Shown: positions 1 to 5,718 of the stretch, piece by piece
Numbering within the stretch: the first letter of the stretch is position 1
Layout: each line of letters starts with the position of its first letter
Assembly (NCBI GenBank): GCA_046160675.1
Contig: JBJXHH010000109.1
Span: 1 to 7,480, forward strand
Source: JACMJP01 sp046160675
Lineage (GTDB): Bacteria; Bacteroidota; Bacteroidia; Chitinophagales; BACL12
Reading direction: 5' to 3'
Length of the DNA: 7,480 nucleotides
Position numbers and translations under genes: made by a program
Notes under the pieces: generated by a model
The model's input: the letters and a program-made list of their open reading frames with translations, nothing else
Told to the model about the DNA's origin: nothing
Database searches by the model: none

Positions 1-149
1 TATGTATTAGTACCGCAAGTTTTAGTAGGTTTGTTTCGCTAATAAACAAGTTATAGGGCATGCTTGGCTAAAAGGCTAACTTGAAAGTGACTGACAACAA
101 CAAATATGAATAGAAATCATAATTTCATAACCAGGAGAAAAATAAAAAG
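1..149 (+). promoter_or_regulatory. Leader region with a candidate Bacteroidota promoter upstream of the first DUF4386 gene
   Basis: No reading frame of note crosses this stretch; stops appear in all three forward frames within the first 55 bases. TAGGTTTG at 26-33 matches the Bacteroidota -7 consensus TAnnTTTG exactly. TATG at 1-4, 21 bases upstream, matches three of four bases of the -33 TTTG element, so the upstream half is weak and touches the window edge. A 7-base inverted repeat, CAAGTTA (47-53) and TAACTTG (77-83), lies downstream in the presumed leader. AGGAG at 133-137 is a ribosome binding site 12 bases before the ATG at 150. Promoter assignment is inference from consensus only. Confidence 0.3.
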
Positions 150-836
150 ATGAATTCAACCAAAAATACTTCGAGAATAGTTGGTATATTATTTCTCGTG
201 CAAATGATAACAGCTTCTGTCAGTCATAGTGCTATTTTAGTTCCACTTTTATATGGTGATGATTTTCTTGTAGCTGTTTCGGAAAACTCAAATAGTGTGA
301 TAGCTGCCCTGCTTTTAGATTTGGTTTGTGGCGCATCTGTATTTGGCATTGGAGTATTGCTTTTTCCTATCTTAAAGAAACACAGCGAGCCTATTGCACT
401 CTGGCATCTTGGCCTCAGACTCAATGAGTGGGTTTTGCTTACTATTAGTGGAATTTTCCTCCTCACTTTGATAGCAATAAGTAAGGAGTATGCAGGGGCG
501 ACTATGTCGGAACATTCCAACTTACAGCATTTAGGAAATTATTTTCTCAAAGCCAGAGGCTATGCCAAAATCCTCATGTTGTTGGGTTTTTGTTTAAGCG
601 CTTACCTGTTTTATTACTTATTATTGAAATCAAGACTGCTTCCTCGATTCATATCCATTTGGGGTCTTATAGGAGTTCTACTGTTGTTTGCAGAAGTGGT
701 ATCGAATATTTACGGACAGTCTTTAGGAGGAATTATAGTAATGCTTCCTATGGGATTGAATGAAATATTTCTTGGAATATGGCTTATTGTAAAAGGGTTT
801 AATCAATCTGCAATTACTCAAGACAAAACAGATTAG
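150..836 (+). CDS. DUF4386 domain-containing membrane protein (first of two)
   Basis: This 228-residue integral membrane protein belongs to the DUF4386 family (PF14329), whose biochemical role is unknown. About six hydrophobic segments are visible, near residues 10-32, 49-74, 88-111, 137-160, 166-188 and 192-215. The N-terminal RIVGILFLVQ and the C-terminal pattern LPMGLNEIFLGIWLIVKGF (P200, E205, W211, G216) are typical of the family. The start at 150 is favoured by AGGAG 12 bases upstream and because the first helix follows at once, with no cleavable signal needed. A second DUF4386 gene follows after 33 bases on the same strand, so the two are probably cotranscribed. Family assignment is from remembered motif patterns; the function is not inferable. 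Confidence 0.82.
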   Translation: MNSTKNTSRIVGILFLVQMITASVSHSAILVPLLYGDDFLVAVSENSNSVIAALLLDLVCGASVFGIGVLLFPILKKHSEPIALWHLGLRLNEWVLLTISGIFLLTLIAISKEYAGATMSEHSNLQHLGNYFLKARGYAKILMLLGFCLSAYLFYYLLLKSRLLPRFISIWGLIGVLLLFAEVVSNIYGQSLGGIIVMLPMGLNEIFLGIWLIVKGFNQSAITQDKTD

Positions 837-869
837 TAAACTAATATTTGTTAAAGAATTCAAACTCGA

Positions 870-1568
870 ATGATGAAAAGTAAATTTGAAATTTCTCTTA
901 GTTCTGCCGCCATCATAGCGGGAATTTCATTATTGATAATGGTTGTGGCCGCACCCTTTGCAGAGCTATATGTATTTCCCAAACTCATTGTGAGTGATAA
1001 CTGGGAAGAAACCACCAAAAATATGATAGCGAATGATTCACTTTTTAGAATAGGTACCCTTGGTTACCTCATTACTTTCATTTGTGATTTATTGGTTACC
1101 TGGGCACTATATATTTTATTAAAACCTGTAAGTATGAGTCTATCATTACTTACAGCATGGTGCAGATTAGTATATACGGTAATAGCCCTAATCGCATTTA
1201 CAAATCTTGTAACGATTTTAAAGCTATTGAATAATCCGGAAAACATTTCAGCCCTGGAACCGGAGAAACTTTATTCTCAGGTGCAGTTTTCAATCACAGC
1301 CTTTAAAAACGGATGGTATTTTGGAATTTTATTTTTTGCACTACACCTTGGGTTACTTGGTTTTCTGGTTTTTAAAGCTAACTACATTCCAAAATTACTT
1401 GGAGTGCTGCTGATTATTTCAGGGTTAGGTTATCTTGCCAATGGTGTAAAGCCCTTTCTGTTTCCAAACGTCAATATCGATTTTGCCGTTTATACATTTT
1501 ATGGAGAACTAATATTTATGTTATGGCTATTAATAAGAGGCTACAGGATTAAAGAATTGAACCCTTAG
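870..1568 (+). CDS. DUF4386 domain-containing membrane protein (second of two)
   Basis: This 232-residue protein has about six membrane segments, near residues 11-34, 61-86, 94-118, 147-168, 173-194 and 204-225. It shows the more classical DUF4386 signature: SLFRIGTLGYL entering helix 2, then LYILLKPVSMSLSLLTAWCRLV at about 80-101, which recalls the family pattern LY-x-LLKPV-(N/S)-x-x-L-x-LL-x-A-x-x-R-L-V. It ends ELIFMLWLLIRGYR, comparable to the W-L-(I/V)-(K/R)-G end of the preceding gene. Two ATG codons (870 and 873) are adjacent with no clear Shine-Dalgarno site, so either could be the start. The 33-base gap to the upstream gene suggests one transcript. The two proteins share fold and family but little obvious sequence identity. 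Function is unknown. Confidence 0.85.
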   Translation: MMKSKFEISLSSAAIIAGISLLIMVVAAPFAELYVFPKLIVSDNWEETTKNMIANDSLFRIGTLGYLITFICDLLVTWALYILLKPVSMSLSLLTAWCRLVYTVIALIAFTNLVTILKLLNNPENISALEPEKLYSQVQFSITAFKNGWYFGILFFALHLGLLGFLVFKANYIPKLLGVLLIISGLGYLANGVKPFLFPNVNIDFAVYTFYGELIFMLWLLIRGYRIKELNP

Positions 1569-1710
1569 TACGAACGCATAACAGCACATTTGTGGTTAGT
1601 GGAAGTTCAGTTCTCCGACTGAAGTTTAGTGCTAAAACTCCCCACCATCGCAAACCCCCGAAACGTTTGCTTCAAGCAATCACAAAACCCGAAACATCAA
1701 GAAAACTAAA
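1569..1710 (+). other. Structured non-coding spacer forming a long imperfect hairpin
   Basis: No gene is seen here. Nested complementary blocks flank a centre at about 1614: TTCAG (1606-1610) with CTGAA (1619-1623), then AA (1603-1604) with TT (1625-1626), TTAG (1596-1599) with CTAA (1632-1635), GTGG (1592-1595) with CCAC (1642-1645), and outermost GCA-T-AAC (1576-1582) with GTTTGC (1665-1670), leaving one bulged T. A competing perfect hairpin, GCAAAC (1650-1655) with GTTTGC (1665-1670), and a small one, TTGCT (1667-1671) with AGCAA (1675-1679), share bases with the outer arm. It could be a bidirectional terminator-like element, a small dispersed repeat or a recombination site resembling attC; no T-tract follows. 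Pairings were found by eye, without energy calculation. Confidence 0.45.
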
Positions 1711-2223
1711 ATGAATGTAGCCTATAGAAAAGGAACTAAAGACGATTTACAAAGTTTGAAAAAACTGGCAATCAAATCCTGGACACCGTTTCAGGAACAA
1801 TTATCAGAAGAACATTTTACTACATTAAAGAAAACAATTTCAAGCGACAAAACTTACGAAGAGCTTATCGCCCAATCCACTTGCATAGTTTGTGTTGCAG
1901 ACAATGACACTGTTATAGGAATGGCATTTATCATTCCAAATGGAAACCCAACAGATATCTATTTGTCAGAATGGAGTTATATACGTTTTGTTTCTGTTGA
2001 CCCGGATTTTAGTGGACAAGGGATTGGCAGGAAATTAACAACCATGTGCATTGATATAGCAAGAGAAAACAGGGAAAAAACAATTGCTTTACACACCTCC
2101 GAAATTATGGACAAGGCAAGGCATATGTATGAAAGTTTGGGATTTACAATTTTAAGAGAACTTGACCAACGACTCGGAAAAAGGTATTGGTTGTATACAC
2201 TTGCACTTGACGACAATGAATAG
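1711..2223 (+). CDS. GNAT family N-acetyltransferase
   Basis: This 170-residue cytoplasmic enzyme is predicted to move an acetyl group from acetyl-CoA to an amine; the acceptor is unknown. The Gcn5-related fold is visible in order: an N-terminal strand (VAYRKGTKDD), VADNDTVIGMAFII (63-76) as the central strands, and motif A IRFVSVDPDFSGQGIGRKL (91-109), whose Q103-G-I-G-R107 is the pyrophosphate-binding loop. MYESLGF (139-145) is the C-terminal motif B. The length is usual for the family. The start at 1711 follows an A-rich stretch and gives a complete N-terminal strand. The next gene begins 8 bases after the stop, so the two form a unit. The structured spacer upstream separates this pair from the DUF4386 genes. 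Confidence 0.9.
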   Translation: MNVAYRKGTKDDLQSLKKLAIKSWTPFQEQLSEEHFTTLKKTISSDKTYEELIAQSTCIVCVADNDTVIGMAFIIPNGNPTDIYLSEWSYIRFVSVDPDFSGQGIGRKLTTMCIDIARENREKTIALHTSEIMDKARHMYESLGFTILRELDQRLGKRYWLYTLALDDNE

Positions 2224-2231
2224 CAGGCAAA

Positions 2232-2720
2232 ATGAAAGTACTAAATATCCACAAAAGAGAAATTCAACAGCCAAAGACTGCTATTGCCAGCTTACTAAAA
2301 ACCTTAGCATCTGACAATGATAGGATGTTAGCTACTGATAAATGGCCGCCTATGAAGTTGGACAAGGGGTTACAGGTTGGCTCAAAAGGCGGACATGGAC
2401 CAATAAGATATTGTTTATCGGAATATCAGCCTGAAAAATCCATAACGTTTCAGTTTACCATGACTGGTTTTCATGGTTTTCACAGATTTGATATAAATGA
2501 ACTGGCGCCAAACAAAACAGAACTTTCGCATATTATTGATATGACAACAACGGGTTCAGCGACTTTTAAATGGGCGCTGGCAATTCGTTGGTTACACGAT
2601 GCTCTTATTGAAGACGCTTTTGATAAAGTTGAAAATCAATTTACAAAAGACAAAAAATCCAGTAAATGGAGTTTATGGGTGAGAGTTCTAAGAAAAATAT
2701 TGAAACGGAAAAAGAAATAA
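2232..2720 (+). CDS. SRPBCC-fold protein with GGHGPIRY and LHDALIED motifs
   Basis: This 162-residue protein resembles the SRPBCC (START/Bet v 1-like) family of small helix-grip proteins that hold a hydrophobic ligand. The ligand and reaction are unknown. Visible family marks are IHKREIQQP-x-x-A (6-17), LASDNDRMLATDKWPPMKLD (25-44), GGHGPIRY (53-60), the strand SITFQFTMTGFHGFHRFDI (70-88), and LHDALIEDAF (121-130) in the long C-terminal helix. It ends in a basic, tryptophan-containing tail (about 145-162, SLWVRVLRKILKRKKK) that could form an amphipathic helix at a membrane surface; that role is inference. The 8-base gap with AGG at 2225-2227 supports translation with the GNAT gene. From memory, similar proteins are common in actinobacteria, but I cannot test transfer here. 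Confidence 0.75.
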   Translation: MKVLNIHKREIQQPKTAIASLLKTLASDNDRMLATDKWPPMKLDKGLQVGSKGGHGPIRYCLSEYQPEKSITFQFTMTGFHGFHRFDINELAPNKTELSHIIDMTTTGSATFKWALAIRWLHDALIEDAFDKVENQFTKDKKSSKWSLWVRVLRKILKRKKK

Positions 2721-3044
2721 AAAGAATGTACAATTTTGGTCATGCCAAAAGCAGGGCTGAACCTTTAAAATGCGACATGTGTGCTGAATTCAATGGCCGT
2801 ACTTCTCCTGAAATCGGCTATTAGCTTGTGATGCGGATTGCGCTTGTAAATATCTTCTTAGAAAACGGGAGGTCAGTAAATACAGTTGATGAAGGCTGAC
2901 CCATAACCTATAATTTGCGTTTAAGTTGAAAGTTAAAGCCCATTTTGAAAATAAAATTATTTGTAATTTAGTTTTACAATCTGTCCTGTATCTGCCGGCA
3001 ATTGTAACCAATGTACTTTTAATCAATTAAGGAATAGACTTATT
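2721..3044 (+). other. 324-base spacer with a tiny CxxC reading frame, an inverted repeat and a promoter/operator-like block
   Basis: No convincing gene is present. The left part has a 32-codon open frame (2726-2824) containing K-C-D-M-C; it has no recognised homology and may be chance or a relic. GGTCAG (2871-2876) and CTGACC (2896-2901) form a 6-base inverted repeat with a 19-base interval and no T-tract. From about 2915 the sequence becomes very AT-rich, as expected for a promoter. AAGGAA at 3029-3034 is a good ribosome binding site for the next gene. Confidence 0.5.
2944..3007 (+). promoter_or_regulatory. Candidate promoter overlapping alternating TTGTAA/TTACAA half-sites
   Basis: TTTG at 2944-2947 and TAATTTAG at 2964-2971 resemble the Bacteroidota -33 and -7 elements. 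The -7 match is seven of eight, and the 16-base gap is slightly shorter than usual. The -7 element lies inside TTGTAA (2961-2966), 7 bases, TTACAA (2974-2979), a dimeric-operator-like palindrome. A third half-site, ATTGTAA (3001-3007), pairs with TTACAAT (2974-2980). Binding of a regulator here would block the candidate promoter of the TMEM175 gene, whose start is 38 bases past the last half-site. This is inference from symmetry; short AT-rich repeats can arise by chance. Confidence 0.28.
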
Positions 3045-3713
3045 ATGGAGCAAGACAATTCAAGCGCCTTCAACAAGATAAAATTGCATCGCTTTGTTTT
3101 CTTTACGGATGCGGTATTAGCAATCATCCTTACATTACTTGTTATTGAATTGCATCTGCCGGAATTAATAAACTCAAATTCCTCCGGGGAAATGATTGAA
3201 AAGCTGTGGTATATGGCACCACACTTTGCTTCCTTCCTGCTTTGCTTTTTGCAACTTGCCTCGGCATGGTTGGGGTTTAACCTGATGGATTCCCTCATTA
3301 AGACATACGATAATACCCTAGGCATATTGCGCTTAATGATGCTTCTCCCATTATCGCTTATGCCCTTTGCGTCTTCACTGATCGGTAATTATTTTTTTAA
3401 TCCTGTATCGTTTGCCTTCTTTGGCTTTATAGGAATTTGGACTTCCATTATACAAGTGAACACTTTGAAATATTTGTGGAAAAAGGAAATGTATGTAGAT
3501 GAACTTGACAGGCAACATTTTAAGGACAAGGTATTAAAGCGAGTCTGGATTTTTCCTATTGTTTCAACGTTTTTAATGGGAGTTGCTTTCATAAATACTT
3601 ATATAGCATTTGCAATTTATCTTGTTATGAACTTAATAGGCATCGTTTCAATGCGATGGCTTAAGTTTACTAAAACGCAGGAATTGATTAGTGTAAATAA
3701 TACCGGCTCCTGA
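3045..3713 (+). CDS. TMEM175 family (DUF1211) predicted potassium channel
   Basis: This 222-residue membrane protein belongs to the TMEM175/DUF1211 family (PF06736). Bacterial members are six-helix proteins that assemble as tetrameric K+ channels, with helix 1 lining the pore. The family signature R-x-x-x-F-S-D is seen as R16-F-V-F-F20-T21-D22, followed by AVLAIILTLLVIEL. Threonine replaces the usual serine, a conservative change. Hydrophobic segments fall near 15-38, 56-78, 93-114, 120-140, 168-184 and 186-204. The length fits bacterial homologues. The start is supported by AAGGAA at 3029-3034, about 10 bases upstream. It is the only gene between two long spacers, so it is probably transcribed alone. 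The family call is firm; ion selectivity comes from family knowledge. Confidence 0.85.
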   Translation: MEQDNSSAFNKIKLHRFVFFTDAVLAIILTLLVIELHLPELINSNSSGEMIEKLWYMAPHFASFLLCFLQLASAWLGFNLMDSLIKTYDNTLGILRLMMLLPLSLMPFASSLIGNYFFNPVSFAFFGFIGIWTSIIQVNTLKYLWKKEMYVDELDRQHFKDKVLKRVWIFPIVSTFLMGVAFINTYIAFAIYLVMNLIGIVSMRWLKFTKTQELISVNNTGS

Positions 3714-3732
3714 AATTATTATGTAGAAACTC

Positions 3733-3766
3733 AAAGAGACAAACATTCGTTCTCAGTTGTTTCTTT
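3733..3766 (+). terminator. Possible hairpin terminator after the TMEM175 gene
   Basis: AAAGAGACAA (3733-3742) pairs with TTGTTTCTTT (3757-3766) over 10 positions, nine Watson-Crick and one G-T, around a 14-base loop. It begins 20 bases after the stop codon at 3713. The stem is AT-rich and is followed by TAAAAAC rather than a T-run, so it is a weak candidate for intrinsic termination. Confidence 0.35.
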
Positions 3767-3909
3767 AAAAACATAATTATAGATTTCGGCTTACATTGCA
3801 ACTAATTTGTTTCAGGAATTGTAGTTTGGAACTTCTGATATCAGGCAATAGCCCCATCTGACAATTCGAGTTTTGATATTTTTAAACCGTAATGTAAAAA
3901 AAGCTATAG
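3767..3909 (+). other. Structured leader upstream of the Na/Pi cotransporter gene
   Basis: No gene is seen. GAATTGT (3816-3822) and ACAATTC (3861-3867) form a perfect 7-base inverted repeat. It encloses the 10-base palindrome CTGATATCAG (3835-3844). The region then turns AT-rich before the ATG at 3910, which is preceded by a run of A and no clear Shine-Dalgarno site. This may be the promoter and leader of the transporter gene, possibly with a regulator site, but no consensus promoter stands out and no known riboswitch is recognised. Confidence 0.3.
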
Positions 3910-5592
3910 ATGGAGATAACGTTTGGCATATTAAAGCTGTGTGCCGGAATTGGCTTATTCCTTTTTGGTATTTATCTACTTGAAGAATCGTTAAAGCATT
4001 TATCCGGCAGAAACTTTAAAATATTTCTTCAGCGCATTGCTAAAAACCCCATAGGCGCTGTTTTAGGTGGAGCAATTGTTACAGCAGTGCTTCAAAGCAG
4101 TTCCCTCGTCTCCCTCATGGTGCTGGCCTTTGTAGGTGCCGGTGTGTTTAATATGAAAAATGCTCTGGCAATTATACTTGGCGCCAACCTTGGTACCACT
4201 ATAGACAGCTGGTTGGTTGCTATGCTTGGATTCAAAGTGAATGTAGAAGTTGCTGCCTACCCTGTAGTGTTTGCCGGTGGCTTGCTTTTGATCCTGTTTA
4301 ACAACCGCCAGAAAATTAAACATCTATCCTTCTTTCTTTTAGGCTTTGGACTCTTGTTTATAGGACTTGCTTTAATGAAAACAGCAATGGAAGCACATGT
4401 ACAAGATTATAATCTTGCCCAATATGCTGAAATGCCTCTCATCATATTTTTATTTATCGGATTTCTCCTCACATTAATTGTTCAGTCGAGTTCGGTAACA
4501 ATGGCTCTTACATTAAGTGCAATCCATGCAGGTGCCATAGGATTTGAACCGGCGGCTGCCATCGTACTTGGATCAGAAACGGGTACAACCATAAAAATAA
4601 TGCTAGGCGCAATTGGAGGCAATGCCACTAAAAAAAGGGTTGTATTTGGAAACTTCCTTTTCAATGTTACCTTAACTGTATTCGCATTTATTTTTCTTAA
4701 ACAAATACTCTTTCTTATAACCAACTCGTTCAAAATAACCGATCCCCTCATCGGGTTAGTTACCTTTTCAACTCTTACGAACCTTTTAGGGATTGCAGTT
4801 TTTCTTCCGCTTTTGAATTCATTTGTAAAATTTCTCGATTCCTTTTTTAAAGAGTCCGATATTTCGGCTTCTGCCTATATTGGAAATGCCAAAAGTGCAG
4901 AAACCGAAACGGCAATTGATTTAGTTTATAAAGAAACTGAATATTTTATTCGTTGCTGCCTCCTTTTTAATCTGTCAAAATTTGGGATAGGTACAAATTC
5001 ATTTCTGCAACCTCCCGACTTTAAGGGAATCATTGATAAAAAGAAATTTACCTCACAAACTCCTGAAGAGCAGTATGAGTACCTGAAAGAGTTGCAGGGC
5101 GAATTACAGGCATTTTACCTGAAATTAAGAGCGAAATTGAGCAATGAGCAAAACTCTCAACTGAATCAGGGGATTTCTGCAGTAAGAAGCGCCATGCATT
5201 CTGTTAAAAGCATGAAGGACATCGACAGCAATATTTCCGATCTCAGAAGGTCGTCAAAAGACATCAAATTTGATTTTTTCATGAAACAAAAAAAGGCGAC
5301 TGAAGAACTATACCATCAGTTTTATCAGCTTATGGGTAGAGATAAAATTGTAGCATTTGAAGCATTTCAACAGGTTTATGATGACATCCTTAACAATTAT
5401 ATTACTTCGCTTAACAACTTTTACAAGGAAGCACAGTCTGCGCAACTTGAGGACATGGATCTAACGACTGTTATCAACTTTAACCGTGAACATTTCACTT
5501 CAAACAAAGCGATGCTTGTGGCAATAAAAGATTTTATATTGAATGAAAAGGAAGCAGAAGATTTTAATGAGATGATGAATTATAAAACCTGA
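3910..5592 (+). CDS. Na/Pi cotransporter family protein with C-terminal PhoU-like domain
   Basis: This 560-residue inner-membrane protein is predicted to import inorganic phosphate with sodium, or to export phosphate as its relative YjbB does; the direction cannot be read from sequence. Two inverted Na_Pi_cotrans repeats (PF02690) are clear. Repeat 1 has Q62-S-S-S65 and GANLGTT (91-97); repeat 2 has Q192-S-S-S195 and GSETGTT (221-227). The paired QSSS motifs are the substrate and Na+ site in this family. Membrane segments continue to about residue 310. Residues about 335-550 are soluble, helical and charged, as in the PhoU-like domain often fused to bacterial members, giving a normal full length. 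The frame continues after the TGA stop into a cyclase-like tail (5593-5718), but the transporter looks complete without it. Confidence 0.92.
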   Translation: MEITFGILKLCAGIGLFLFGIYLLEESLKHLSGRNFKIFLQRIAKNPIGAVLGGAIVTAVLQSSSLVSLMVLAFVGAGVFNMKNALAIILGANLGTTIDSWLVAMLGFKVNVEVAAYPVVFAGGLLLILFNNRQKIKHLSFFLLGFGLLFIGLALMKTAMEAHVQDYNLAQYAEMPLIIFLFIGFLLTLIVQSSSVTMALTLSAIHAGAIGFEPAAAIVLGSETGTTIKIMLGAIGGNATKKRVVFGNFLFNVTLTVFAFIFLKQILFLITNSFKITDPLIGLVTFSTLTNLLGIAVFLPLLNSFVKFLDSFFKESDISASAYIGNAKSAETETAIDLVYKETEYFIRCCLLFNLSKFGIGTNSFLQPPDFKGIIDKKKFTSQTPEEQYEYLKELQGELQAFYLKLRAKLSNEQNSQLNQGISAVRSAMHSVKSMKDIDSNISDLRRSSKDIKFDFFMKQKKATEELYHQFYQLMGRDKIVAFEAFQQVYDDILNNYITSLNNFYKEAQSAQLEDMDLTTVINFNREHFTSNKAMLVAIKDFILNEKEAEDFNEMMNYKT

Positions 5593-5718
5593 AAAGGCAA
5601 AAACCTGATTGATAGTTTTGTGCTGGGGCAAAATCAATTTTACCGGGGAAAGATTGAGGCGAAAAAGAAAGGTGAAATTGATATGTATTTTGTAGAATTA
5701 CATACAACTGCAATATGA
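5593..5718 (+). pseudogene. Orphan C-terminal remnant of a class III adenylate/guanylate cyclase
   Basis: These 41 sense codons and a TGA stop (5716-5718) lie directly after, and in the same frame as, the Na/Pi stop. The frame starts KGKNLIDSFVLGQNQF and then reads YRGKIEAKKKGEIDMYFVE from 5641. From memory, Bacteroidota TPR or PAS cyclases end with a pattern close to L-I-x-x-x-F-x-x-x-YRGKI-x-AK-x-KGEI-(D/E)-MYFV. This piece matches that tail but has no start codon near its beginning, no catalytic core and no own upstream gene. Its stop overlaps the start of the next cyclase as ATGA. I infer that a cyclase gene once lay upstream of the present one, in tandem and coupled, and lost everything but its end. 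An alternative is a partial duplication of the downstream cyclase's own tail. Confidence 0.65.

Noticed and set aside
1569..1710. Calling the spacer a true integron attC site
   Set aside because: The end boxes deviate from RYYYAAC and GTTRRRY, no integrase is in view and only one copy is seen. It is kept only as a structured spacer.
2871..2901. An intrinsic terminator formed by GGTCAG/CTGACC
   Set aside because: The stem is only 6 bases with a 19-base loop, and no T-tract follows.
2790..3026. A 78-residue open frame on the - strand in the spacer before the TMEM175 gene
   Set aside because: No ribosome binding site, family motif or neighbour in the same direction supports it. It also runs across the promoter-like AT-rich block of the + strand gene.
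5593..5718. Treating the cyclase-like tail as a small functional gene of its own
   Set aside because: It has no start codon at its left end; the first ATG in that frame is at 5683, leaving only a dozen residues. It fits a remnant better than a gene.
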